A DNA stretch of 64,000 nucleotides from positions 186,001 to 250,000 of the forward strand of contig JAODTK010004932.1 in the NCBI GenBank assembly GCA_026419785.1, given 5' to 3'. The first letter of the stretch is position 1. Each line of letters opens with the position of its first letter. The position numbers and the translations under genes were made by a program. The notes beneath the pieces were generated by a model. That model was not told the DNA's origin and did not search any database. It saw nothing but the letters and a program-made list of their open reading frames with translations. The DNA comes from Sclerodactyla briareus (Eukaryota > Echinodermata > Holothuroidea > Dendrochirotida > Sclerodactylidae). Positions 22,270-34,067 of this stretch are shown here, one piece after another.

Positions 22270-22440
22270 CACACATTTTTTTTCACTCCTGTATGGGCGA
22301 GAATGTGCCAGATCCGACATTGCTGTCAGCGGCTCCGAGGCGTCTGTATTGTATCCAGTGGTTATATCAGATTCACCGGGCCACGCTTGGACCTTCTCCG
22401 AAATTTTCGGCCTACCCCAACCGGCGTATGTCAGGGAAAA
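22270..22440 (+). pseudogene. Tigger-type transposase C-terminal fragment, copy 1
   Basis: Reads across frames as SDIAVSGSEASVLYPV and FSEIFGLPQP. It parallels the fragment at 35181-35340, which has SNIAVSGFEAAGLYPV and SEIFSLPQP. The (N/D)IAxSGFxAxGxYPxxxxxF pattern is the end of the DDE domain in pogo/Tigger-like transposases. Both copies follow the phrase CACTCCTGTATGGG. The rest of the transposase is absent. Confidence 0.5.
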
Positions 22441-22640
22441 AACCCCAACAATAGGGTTCTTGTACTCATCAATGGGGAACCACATCCAGTATGAACTTGT
22501 CCATTCAAGTGGGGTCGAGTAATCGTGTTCAGCTCAAAATTTGCCCAATTATCATTTTTTTTCTTCACAATTTCCCATTTTCCCCATCCCAAATCTAACC
22601 CCCGATTTAATTGTGGAATCATACCGATTCGGTATGATTT
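22441..22640 (+). repeat. 295-bp dimeric repeat fragment and perfect palindrome
   Basis: AACAATAGGGTTCTTGTACT starts a partial unit that continues with GTATGAACTTGTCCATTCAA and GTGGGGTCGAGTAA. At 22617-22639, AATCATACCGA/TCGGTATGATT forms a perfect 11-bp inverted repeat around one base. Confidence 0.75.
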
Positions 22641-23184
22641 TGAGTGTCAACTTTGAAATTCATATCTTGACAAGTATCACCCCACTCACTTGGAAAATTG
22701 CTTTATTTTAAAGAGGACAGAATATACTTTCATTTGTAACCAAAATTAGGGGGGGGGGGTTTAGAGGGAAATTTTTTTGGCCCATTAATGTTTGTTTACC
22801 TTCAAATGACCCGCATTTGACTACCCCGGTTTTTGGCCACCCCCTTTTTTTTTCGATCCAAAAAATCCTGTCACAAAAAAGAAGAAATAAAGCCATAATT
22901 GTTTTGAAACCCCTCTATATGTTTATTTACGTGACTACCCAACTCTCATCCCTATTCACGAACGAGTCAGGATTTCAGGTGGCGAAATATGACGAAAAAT
23001 CGCGAATTTTAGCGATTTTTGCCCCTTTTTTCCGTCCACCATCGTAAAATCATATCTCAATCCCCCCGCTGTCGGATTCGGTTCAATTTTTTGGCTCCAT
23101 TGCATGCCACCAAATTCTATACTCATATTTCTAAATACTCCAACGAATTCCTTTTCATCCCAACTCTTCTTACATCTAACAAAC

Positions 23185-26100
23185 ATGGACGTCGAAGAGG
23201 CCCCTCAGCTCCTTCTCGAACCACTCGACGATGAATACTAGGATCTCCAGTCGGAGATCCCGACGAGAAGAGTCATAGGAGGAGCAGGGACGGCCGGCGG
23301 GAGGTTATTGCCCCGAGGAAGAAGCTTCTTACGAGCCCGCCGCCGAATTTCAGCCCTAGCCTGGATCCTTACTTGGTGAGTATTTTCACACCGTATGTGT
23401 ATGGCTTAGCTAGGCCTCGGGCCTAGCGTTATGACAGCCATTTTGTGTTCTGTTTTACTTTGAACCTTGATGGTCTTTTCAAAAGGGAATAAGATAAACT
23501 TGATAAAGTTAGGATAACAAGATTTATCAGGGCCCCTTCTCCTTGTTTCAGTTATGAACAAGCTTCTTCATCACCCCCTCCCCCCCCTTCCCCCCCCCTG
23601 TGCCATTTGAAGAAGTGGGGGTTCCCAAGTCGCACCCTTCCGCAAACTGGCGTTTTGCGGGTTGTTCCGGTGGCCTGGATGCCTCTACTGTCTGTGGCTG
23701 TCATGCGATTACCCAAAAAACTTGACGTAGGAAATGCATTACCACAAATTTTGTAATTTCTTGTTAGGGGGTGGGGGGAATCCACTGGTCATGTCCTCTT
23801 CCTGCCAAACGCATTTGGGTAGGTTTCGGTGGCCTGATTGGCGGCTACTGGTTTCGTGGCCGATCACGTGATGTGAAGTTCGGTCAGCGCAGGAAATGCA
23901 GTGGGCTCCCTTCCGAAATTATGTAATTGTATCGAAGGGGTAGGGGTTTGTAGCCATGCGTGCGAGCGGTGTGCTGTCATGACATCGCGCTCACCCGTGC
24001 ATTAATGTTGAACCCCCCCTCCAACTAAATCTTCCGACTTCGTATGGGTTTGTTTGCTGCAAAACCGTCCGTGGCCGTGCTGGCGCATACCCACGAATGT
24101 TTCGTCCAGGAGAGAATTGTTTTGGAAAGGCAATGCTGGCCCTAATGGAGCTGTTTACGCGTGTCGAGATTATAGCCTAGGCTCTTATATTCACTAACTA
24201 CAGTGTGTTAGGGCTATATTCTTCACTTTCGGTAACCTACAGGTTTTCATATTGATGCATGCCAATAGCAATTACTCGGCCGTGTAATTTTAGCCCCAAT
24301 AATTTCACTGGGTACTATTTGTCTTCTCCATTCAACATAGAATACAAATTTTTTTATACTCAATATATATTTTCATTTATCATTTCAGCCAGACTATTGA
24401 GGCCACTAAGACCTTCCAGAACCCGTGATCCCCCCGGTGGCCCGAAGAACAGCCCTCTGCGGAGGCCGTCCTGCCAAACGAGGCCGTGGCCGGCCGAAGA
24501 AGGTGCCTCCGCAGCCCAACAGCCCCGCAGAGGAAGCACCAACACCCCTCCCCTCAAGCATACCCGGAGCACTCTGCCGATGCCAGGCGGATCCGAGAGC
24601 GAGCCGCCACCATTCGGGCCTTGCCAAGGAGCAACGACAGCAGAAGGGGGCTCTGCTGGAGGAGGAACATCGTCTTGCGCGAGAACTCACCGTGGAATGG
24701 ATCTGGGAGCGAATTCCAGAATGACGAGGTACTTCATATAATTCATTTCAAACTTTGTCTTATGTATCTGAACACAGTCTGCCACCTGCATAAGAATTTC
24801 CTTCCCGATGATGATGTGGTTCATGATAACTTTCATCAGTACTTCAGTGTGCCCACCTTCGCAGGATTCGAGGACTGGTCTTACCAGGTGAAAACAAAGG
24901 CCCCGTGACTATGATAACTTGAAATATAAATTATCTGTGCATTGCCCCATCACACAAACTTTTTTTTCTCACAGCCTGACTCAACACACATGTCACTCTT
25001 CAACCCCCCCCCGAGGAACGGCTTCACAAGCAGCTCGGCGTGCCACAACGGAGTCCGACTTCTTCCGCCTCTTCGTGGGAAGCCAGGACCTTCGAGTCGA
25101 TTGTGAGGGAGACTCGCGCTACATCAGACAGTCCTTCCACCCCGGAGGTCGCCGCCGAACTCCTCCGAATGTCAACATGGAATCCCTGCTCGCCTACTTT
25201 GGCTTGATATTGGATGGGTCTGGTGAGGAAACCCAGATCGGGGATTATTGGTCAACTTCACAAGATGGTCAGCAGTACTCCTTTTGTTCTTTCCCTCGTG
25301 TAATGTCAGGTGAACTTTCTATGCAGCACCAGCGTTCCTGCATTTGGTTTTATAACCAGAACGTTCAGTTTGAATGCGATGTAAGCCCTGTGACCTTGTC
25401 ACGGTTGCATCCCCCTCCCTCGCTTCTTGAATGCATCTTTGCTGCAATCTTTCCATCACACTACAAACCAGGCAGGGAGCTGAGTTCGACGAGATGATGA
25501 TTGGTACCAGGTCGTCTCATCTTCATAACAATATATGAAGGACGAGCCGACCAAGTGGGGGATCAAGGTGAGGAACCCTCTGTGACGCTAGGGAATCCAC
25601 TACTGTCATCAATTCCAGGTCCACACTGGTGGCGACGGAGAAAAGGGCCTGAGCTTCAATGTTGTTGAAACCCGTTAATGACGAAGTACTTGGGTATGGG
25701 TTGCCGTGTTTACATGGACAACTTCTATACTTCCCCCCCCGAGCTACTTCGTCACCTTCTGGATCACAACACTTTTGCTGTGGGGACGTTTAGAAATAAC
25801 CGTACACACATGCCAGAGCGACTGAAGCCATCCCTGGTGGATTTCGAGGTTGGTCAGACCCATTTTCCTCCAAAGCCATGGGATGACGGTATACAGGTTG
25901 GAAGGATAAGAGAGACGTGTTTTTTTTTGTACATCCACGTTTTTCATTAATTTTTGGGCAAGTCTCACTGCCGGTCGCCCGTCGCAGAAAAGGAATGGCC
26001 GTTATGAAGAGGAATAGTGCAGAAACCCCGGATCATCTGTGCTACATTCCAACATGGGAGGGGTAGACATGTACGATCAGTATCTGAGCTACCAGCCCGA

Positions 26101-26450
26101 CGTACGGCGGTACAAGCGGTGGTGGATGAAGATATTCTGGCGTGAGTTTGACATGTTAATTTACCCCTGAATGCGTGTTGCATTTGTGGAAGATGAAGCA
26201 CTTCCCCAGTTTCAACCCCGACTTTCATTGGCCCCCGCAGAAGACTCCCTCCCGTATCCACTTCAACTTCCGTAGGAATCTTGGATGCAGCTCTGTGTCC
26301 ATTCATGGAAAACAAGAGGGGCTGCCAGTCCAAGCACCGCCCCGCACGTCCTGCGCGATCCCCCTCCACCATGGTTGGCCCGTACGCCGTGAGTCACGGC
26401 GAGTCTGTTTCGTGTGCATAAGCGCCACTTTCCATGTGATGTGAGGACTG
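23185..26450 (+). pseudogene. piggyBac-family transposase gene with introns
   Basis: A piggyBac (DDE_Tnp_1_7) protein can be followed through about seven exons bounded by usable splice signals. Exon 1 is 23185-23375 (ATG, acidic start MDVEEAPQLLLEPLDDEY, then an in-frame stop; donor GTGAGT). Exon 2 is 24389-24728 with an AT-hook (RGRGRPKKVPPQP). Exon 3 is 24975-25380 with DFFRLFVGS, ESLLAYFGL and GDYWSTS (split frames), then PRVMSG and the donor GTAAGC. Exon 4 is 25476-25567 with AEFDEMMI and QYMKDEPTKWGIKVR, including a DDE-domain aspartate. Exon 5 is 25619 to about 25896 with EKGLSFNVVET, VYMDNFYTS and GTFRNNRTHMPERLKPS. Exon 6 is about 25988-26141 with GGVDMYDQYLSYQPDVRRYK and the next donor. 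Exon 7 starts at about 26241 with HFNFRRNL. Several exons need one frameshift. The C-terminal Cys-rich region may lie near 26400-26700. TIRs and TTAA sites were not located. Confidence 0.8.
24451..24500 (+). other. AT-hook motif in piggyBac exon 2
   Basis: The frame open across 24425-24724 reads GGRPAKRGRGRPKKVPPQPN. RGRPKK is the minimal AT-hook core that binds the minor groove of AT-rich DNA. It precedes the catalytic domain, where a DNA-targeting segment could sit. Confidence 0.6.
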
Positions 26451-26759
26451 GGAACGAGGACCTGCGGTCCATCATGGGTGGTGCTTCAGCTTCTCGCATT
26501 CGAAGCTGACCCCATATCGCGCGACTTCAGGGCAGTGATTCACCTTCCACACTCCAGTGTTGCCATGTCATCTTCTTTGGCAACTGTCTCCCAGGACGAT
26601 TGGGTGGACTTGTTCATAAGTGCTGGGGATGCCGCAAGCACATCTGATTACTGACGCACCTCTACCGGTTCCACATGCAGAAATGCTGCCCGCTGTGTCA
26701 ATGGAATCGACAGTGGCATTTATGAACCCTTTTAATGCTCCCTTGAGGGTCAGACAGCG

Positions 26760-27919
26760 TGTCTACGGGACTAACAATGCTGTCGGTCACGGCTTGTTTT
26801 TGTCAATTTCTCTTCCTGTTGTTTTTGCAATATTTTTTTCATACTATTATTTCATATAATACATTCATATATTAGCTTGTGTCTCTTTCACACAGTCTCT
26901 TTCACCATTAGCAGCTTTCTATTGAAAGCCGTTTTGGGCTAATCATCTGCATATTTGCTACTGTAAATAATCGTTTGTATTATTCTAATTGGTAAATCTT
27001 ATTGAATTCTTGTAAATATTTTCGAATTCCTCTGAATATTACTCATCAAATTTTTAAAAGTATGCCCTCTAGCATTGTGAATAGACATTTTGTCAAGATA
27101 CAGAGGAAAAAGGAAATCACTGTCTTCTCATGTTTCTTCTATTCTGTTCATTCAGGAAAGCAAGGGTCATATCGAGGAGCATACTCAGCTGGAGCTTGGT
27201 TGGGCTGATTTTTTGAATATGTTTGTTGTCATCCAGTGCTATGGGGACTTGTAAAAATCATGGTATAATAAGCAACAGTCTACTGGTATCTTTTGCTACA
27301 ACTGTCGACAGCTTCTCTGATGTACCCTTGCCTTCACCACTTGATGCCAGCAGCTTTCTAGTCTTTCGAAACGGGATTTGACATAGAGGTCAAAGTCATC
27401 TAAGGTCCAACCATTAGTATAATTACTTATGTGCATATATAATGAGGCCTGGCTTCCTGATGTGTTCATGCTTTTCAACAAGGCAAACCTTATCTGTTGA
27501 TCAGATGCTTCATGGAGAGTGACGTCCTGCTTTCCGCTGTTCTCAGAGTAATAACTTGGGCACAGCAACTCATTGTACAGGTGCTAATTATGTATGCACA
27601 TATTAATAGCATATTTTCCTCTCTCTTTGCTTTTCATCATCACAAATCCTTGTCTGTTATGTTATGATTGGAGAGTTGAAATATGCTTTTCTTCTTCTTC
27701 GGAGTGCAAACTTAGTGGAGAATATCCAGTTTGAGGATGCTCATTATGTATGCGATATATAATTACCTTTTGTCACCCGTTTTTTGCCTATTTTCACTGA
27801 ATATGGCCCCAAATATCACCACTGATTGATAATAACTGATGTAGGCTCTATGGCTGTGGCCTCTAATGGGAATTGCAACTCGGAATTTCAATGCTTCTAC
27901 AATTGGTCTATGTACAAGC
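26760..27919. other. Unassigned region; one 90-codon minus-strand frame
   Basis: The minus-strand frame 27296-27568 includes ISNYTNGWTLDDFDLYVKSR and FERLESCWHQVVKARVH. This is a protein-like composition, but no family is recognised and no splice or promoter context supports it. The remainder shows no feature. Confidence 0.3.
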
Positions 27920-27988
27920 GATCGCCCCCAGTGTCCTCGCCGGGTTTGCGCGATCATTGTTTCCATCTACTAGTCACCATGCAAACAG
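27920..27988 (+). repeat. Dispersed repeat copy (partner at 6087-6155)
   Basis: Carries GCGATCGCCCCCAGTGTCCT, GGTTTGCGCGATCA and TCACCATGCAAACAGTTACA in the same order as the copy upstream of the gag-like element. No gag-like frame follows here, so this may be a solo terminal or leader fragment of the same element. Confidence 0.7.
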
Positions 27989-28796
27989 TTACAAGAATTT
28001 TGAATGTGTTTGTCTTTAAAAGCTTTTGGTATAGCATTTAACCACCCTATAATCAGTGATCAATTTCAAATTCGTAAGGACTTAGTCATGGACATGGTCC
28101 CTACGAAGAGTGAAGAATATAGTTTTGTGGAAATGTGACTACTCTCGCCTGAATTTAATCAAATTAGACACAATACAACTGCCTATTGACGCATTTGCTC
28201 CATTTCACATATCTCAGGACCACACTTAATACAGGGGAATTCATCAAACTTGAACATTTGCATAATTGCCAATTAGACACACTGCATAACCCCCCCAGTG
28301 ACTTGAATCAATGTTATTAACATTTTGGGGGAATACTAAGGTAGACATACAATCAAGCTTCAGGAAATCAAACACTTTGAAATTTGGGAAACAACCGTGC
28401 GAAATAGACACACTGAAAGACCTCCAGTGTTCTCCACCCTATGTGAATATACAATTTTATATATTGAATAATCACAAGAGTGGCTCATTCCAGAAATGTG
28501 TGATGAATGAAAAAAATTCTGATGGAACCTGTGAATTTCGCATAAATTACTGCAATGGAGTGGTGGGGGTCGTACGACCGCACTTCGCATAGTTTTACGC
28601 TGAAAATCTAATCATTACTCTACTTCTCTCCCGCATCTATGTGCCAAACAAGTCACCATATCACCTACGTTCATCTGTAATCTGCTAACGACCTAACATA
28701 GATTACCTAAATAGCCTAATTACGCTTACTTAACTAGACCACCGCCTGCGTAGACCGCCACTGTATACCCCACTTTGCCCAATAACCAGTTTCTTT

Positions 28797-29980
28797 TTTT
28801 TTTGCCCGTTAACTTAACTCCTAAATACGCACCTTATTCAAGACTCACCTTACCACATGACCACCTGGAACAGAGGTCAAATTGAGGTCAGAGGTCACAC
28901 ACATGCAGGTCACAATATATCACAATGGTGCACCTTCCAGCCTCACAGATATTCAATTCTCCATATCGGCCAAGAACAGTTTTGACCCCTAAGTGACCTT
29001 GAACTGACCTTAATACATGGCAGTTTTTGAAAATTGTAACTCCCATGTGATACATCCCTCCTAGGAGCCAATCATTTTGCATTCTGAGAACATGCCCATT
29101 GCTCTATTGCCCAAAAGTACTAAAGTCATTTTTTGACCCTACATACATTGATGACCTCGCATTACATGGCGGTTTTAATTATAAAATGTTAGTCTCCAAT
29201 GTGTGCATCCACTCCTAGAAGCATATTGGCATTCCAATGGAACACGCCGAATGTTCTTGCGAAAAAGCTATAATTAAACTTTGACACCCTTGTAACTACC
29301 AAAGTAGGTCCGTCAGGAGAAGCGGGGTTTGGTTTCCCTCCATAAAGCAACACAAAGTCTTCACATATCCAAAAATAACCCAGTTTTTTTTCTTTTTTTT
29401 TTGCCCGTAACTCCTTAAATGAAGCACATTTATTCAAGACGCAACCTTTAACCACATACACCGACAGAGGTCAAATTGAGTCAGAGGTCACCACATGCAA
29501 GTCAACAATTAATATCACAATGGTGAAACCTTCCAGCCTTCGCAGATTTTCAATACTCCGAATATCGCCAGAAAAAAGTTTTTTAACCCCTTAGTGCCTT
29601 GGATGACCTTCAATTACATGGCCAATTTTGGGATGAAATGTAACTCTCCATGTGATACATCCACTTCCGGGCATTTTGTATTCTGAGAACACCCCAGTGC
29701 TATTGCCGGATAAGTACCAAAATCCGTTTTTGACTCAAATTGACCTTTATGCCTCGGAGACATGACATTTTTATAAAACAATTGTAACCCTAGATGGTTA
29801 CAACCCTTCCCTGAAATATAAACCACATCAGGAAAGGTCCATGGAAGTTGTTGCAGGAACACAATACTATATGGCAGTTATATGCCCATACGTGACCTGA
29901 TGCCTTTGATGACTAGGGTTTTTATGGAAAATGTTCTTCCACCAATTACGTACACCCCTGTCCTGAAATTTCAACATGCC
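28797..29980 (+). repeat. ~590-bp direct duplication inside first satellite unit
   Basis: TTTTTTTTGCCCGT followed by GTCAAATTGAG(G)TCAGAGGTCA, AATGGTG and GTAACTC(T)CCATGTGATACAT occurs twice, with starts near 28797 and 29385. Confidence 0.75.
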
Positions 29981-30958
29981 AAGCACTGTCAGTTAAGAGT
30001 TGTCTCCAAAATATGAGTTTTCCTTCCATAAGTGGACCTTTGAATGACTGTCAGTTTTTATACAATGTTACCTCGATTAAGAGCACGCAGTCCTACAAGC
30101 CTAATGTCTCCCAAAGTAGACTGCCGATGCTATTGCCCAAAAGTTATCAAAACCAAACTTTGCCCCTGCTTAACTTGAGAACCGAGTTCCAGCTTTGAAG
30201 CAGGAGTTTGTTTCGTCTATTCAAGCACCAGAGCTCTGACAGATATCCAAATTTTTAAAAATTGACTTTTGCAATTTTCGTTTGCCCTGTAATTCGAAAA
30301 ATAAGCACATTCATTCAACCTTTTGACCTCATATTCAGGGGTAGTTTGACCTGCTGTTTTTAAAAATCACCATGACAAAGCACTAACGAACATTCTAACT
30401 GCACTTATTTCAATTTGAAAACTTTGACGCTCCGATATCTTCACCCACAAAGGTCACATGGGGTCAAATTATGGTTCCTTTCGATCGGAATTACCTTTGC
30501 GATCCGACATGGCCCGAAACATTTATTCGGCCAAAAACCTGGAAAAGGTCAAATTGAGTTCAAAGGTTCACACAGATGAGGTCACGAGTGAATCACCAAT
30601 GGTGCAACCTCCCCACCTCGGCAGACATTTGGTTCCCACGTTTGGCCAAAAACCATTTCTTTGACCCCGAATTGGACCTTTGATGTACCCTATTTTTACG
30701 CTGATAATTTAATCAGGTCATCTACCTCTTATCCCCGCATGCTATGTGCCAAACCAAGTACCCATAGCACCTACGGTTCCATCCTAATCTTGCGCACGAG
30801 CCTAAACAATAAATTATATAAATAGGCTATTACGCTTATTAATTAGGTGACTTCCTCTCCCAAATCTAATCAGACGTGTTCACCCAACCCCGATGCTACC
30901 CTGAAAATTTTGTCCAATTGCACTTGCCGTTCGACAGATATCCTGTTCACGAGAAGTG

Positions 30959-31020
30959 TGCACACCACACACACACACACCACACACACACACAACACAC
31001 ACACACACACACACACACAC
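30959..31020. repeat. (CA)n microsatellite
   Basis: CA dinucleotide tract in the second satellite unit. Equivalent tracts lie at 32466-32526 and a short one at 34004-34016, at the same place in their units. Confidence 0.95.
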
Positions 31021-34000
31021 GCCATAAGGACCACTAAGTCTCCTCCGAAATTTCATTCTGCGAGACAATAACGCTTATGGGCATGTTGCATGGCGGAAAT
31101 TGAAAAATCCTCAATTTTTCATGGTTCCACCTGGCTGATTGGGTTTTTTTTCTCCGAAATGAAAGATCAACCTTTAATTCAACTGCACCGAATCATTCTG
31201 GCTTTAAAAAAAATACTTTGTTCAGTACTTTCTAGGCGAAATAGGAATAAGAGGCTAATTTGCATATCGCATACATAATTACACATTCGACATTTCGTTT
31301 GATGTTCGGAAACCAATTCTAATCTTTCATAGTAGGGTAGGGTCCTAATACATGAAATGTTCCTACCAGATTATATTTTGACAACTGGTGCTTCCCTTTC
31401 TTCGGAATTCTCCTCGATAAAGGGTTAAGGGTTAAACTAAAAACAAAAGGGCTGCTGTACTCCTCATAAGAAAGCTTGCAATATCCACTTTTTTAACCTG
31501 ATCAGTCCAGGCATTCTGGACTTATTGTGTTGACAAGATTTTTAGCCTGACTCCTTGCCCTATGACCTTTGACCTGACCCCGCACGATACGGATCATACT
31601 ATCATAGTGGGGAACCCATATACCAAGTATGAACTGATCCATCCAAGTGGGGTCGAGTTCGGTAGTTGTTAACAAGCTTAAAATTTGCCAAATATCGATA
31701 TTTTTTCCCCAAATCTGACCCGATTGACGCGGGAGTTGTTTTTATTCAGCACACAGAGCTCTGTCACCATCCAAAAATTTTGACAAAAATTGAAAGTTTT
31801 AATTTCTTTGCCCTGTAAATCGAAAAATAAGCACATCAGTTTGGGACCATTTGACCTCATATTCAGGGTAGTTTGACCTGCTGATTCTAAAAATCACCAT
31901 GACCAAATCACTATGAACATCCTAACTGCACTTCATTTCGAATGAAAAACTTTGACTCTGATATCTTCACGCACAAGGTCACATGGGGTCAAGTAGGCCA
32001 TTTCAATTCAGAAGGTACTTGAGAATCGAAAATTCGATTGGCCAAAAACATTGTGAAGGTCAAATTGAGGTTAACGGTCACACAGATGGAGGTCAACGAG
32101 TGAATCACAATGGTGCACTCCCAACCTCGGCAGACATGTGGTTCCCAAGTTAAGGTATCGGCCAAAAACCAGTTTTTGACCCCGAAGTGACCTTTAGACC
32201 TATTTTACGCTTTGTGAAAATCTAATCAGTTCATTACCTCATAATCCCGCATCTAGTGCCAAACCAAGAGTCACCATAGCACCTACGATCCGTTCGTAAT
32301 CTTGCACACGAGCCTAAACAATAAATGATATAAAAAATGACTACTTACCCAGAAATCTAATCAGATCGATGATTCACCCAACCAAGATGCTACACTGAAA
32401 ACTTTGTCGCAATTGCACTTTGACCGTGCGAAAGAATCCTGCCTCCAGAGGGATGGAAGTGTGGAACACACACACCACACACACACACACACACACATTA
32501 TGCACACACACACACCACCACACACGCCATAGTGACCACTAAGTCTCATCCAAAATTTCATTCTGGCGAGACAATACCGCTTATGGAAGTTGATGATGAG
32601 CGGAAATGAAAAATCATCATTTTCAGGGTTCCACCTGTCGATTGGGTTTTTTTTCTCCGAATGAAAGATCAACCTTTAATTCAAAATGCCGATCATTATG
32701 GCCTGAAAAAATACTTTGTAAGTACTTTCATAGGCGAAATAGGATAAGAGGCTAATTTGAATTGCGCATGACATAATGAGACATTCGACATTTCGTTGGT
32801 ATTTTCTGAAAGCCAATTTCATAAGCTTCATATGATGGTGGGTCCTAATACTGAAAAAAATGTTCTTACCAGAAGTTATATTTTGAACAAACTGATTGCT
32901 TTCCCAGTTTCTTCGGAATTCTCCTCGATAAAGGGTTAAGGGTTAAACTAAAAACAAAAGGGCTGCTGTACTCCTCATAGAAGCGTCATACCAAGATTTC
33001 AAACCTGATCGACCAGGCCATTCGGGCGATGTGTTGACAAGATTTTTTCAGACGGACCTCTTCTTGGCTCCATATGAACTTGGACCTGACCCCAGAACGA
33101 TCGGATCATACTCTCATCGTGGGGAACCCATATCCCGAAGTATGAACTTGATCCATCCAAGTGGGGGTCGAGTTCCGGTGTTAACAAGCGAAAATTTCCC
33201 AAATTATATCGATTTTTTCCCCAACTCTGACCTCGATTGAAGCGGGAGTTTGTTCTCTCTCTTCAGCCCACAGAGCTCTGTCACACCTCCAAATTGGGAA
33301 AAAAAAACCAAAATTGACAGTTTTAATTTTCTTTGCCCTGTAAATCCTTAAATAATAAGCACATCAGTTTGACATTTGCCTCTCATTATCCAGGGGTATT
33401 TTGACCCTTCTGATTCTAACAAATCACATGACAAATCACTATAGACATCCTAACTGCACTTATTACAAATGACAAACTTTGACCGCTGATATCTTCAAGC
33501 ACAAAGGTCACATGGGGTCAAATTATGGTCATTTCAATCAGATGGTACCTTTGAGATCCGAAAATTCGATTTGGCCAAACAACATTGTACTGTCAAATTG
33601 GGTCAAAGGTCACAAAGATTGAGGTCAACGAGATGGATCACAATGGTGTACTTCCCAACCTCGCCGACATTCGGTTTCCATGTTATGGCAAAAAAACTAG
33701 TTTTTGCCCCGAATTTCTTTCAACGACGGTATTTAATACGCTGAAAATCTAATCAGTTCATCTACTTATATCCCGCATCTAGGTGCGCCAACCAGTCAAC
33801 CATACTCCTAACCGGTTTTTCATCCCTAATCTTGCTACCGAGCCTAAACAATAAATTACATAAAATAGGCTAATTACCTTACTTAATTAGTGACTTGTGT
33901 CCCAAAATCTAATCAGATCGTTTTCACGCAACCCCGAGCTACCCTGAAATTTCGTCGCCATTGCACTTGCCGTTCGACAGATATCCTGCTCACGAGAAAG

Positions 34001-34067
34001 TGTGACACACACATGCACGCAATAGTGATCACTAAGTCTTCTCCTGACTTTCATTCAGCGAGACAAA

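Larger units (their letters stand above)
28597..34067 (+). repeat. Satellite-like array of ~1.5-kb units (three plus a truncated fourth)
   Basis: Unit starts at about 28597, 30697, 32207 and 33737 all read ACGCTGAAAATCTAATCA or a close variant. Each start is followed by CCCGCATCTA and TGCCAAACCAAG. The two middle units are about 1511 and 1529 bp. Each carries a (CA)n tract followed by ACCACTAAGTCTC and GCGAGACAA, then AAAGATCAACCTTTAATTC. Later come TCCTCGATAAAGGGTTAAGG, a copy of the 295-bp dimeric repeat and TTTGCCCTGTAAATC. The first unit is longer and contains a ~590-bp internal duplication (28797 and 29385). The fourth is cut at GCGAGACAA by the gag fragment. Confidence 0.85.

Noticed and set aside
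24360-24690. Minus-strand frames opposite piggyBac exon 2
   Set aside because: The plus strand has the AT-hook and exon borders; the antisense frames reflect GC-rich codon mirror effects.
28797-29980. Nuclear-receptor binding array from many AGGTCA/TGACCT phrases
   Set aside because: The phrases are part of the repeat consensus in tandem and dispersed copies, so their frequency is explained by repetition rather than by regulation.
30847-31071. Frames across (CA)n tracts, with His/Thr or Cys/Val repeats
   Set aside because: They are pure microsatellite translations.
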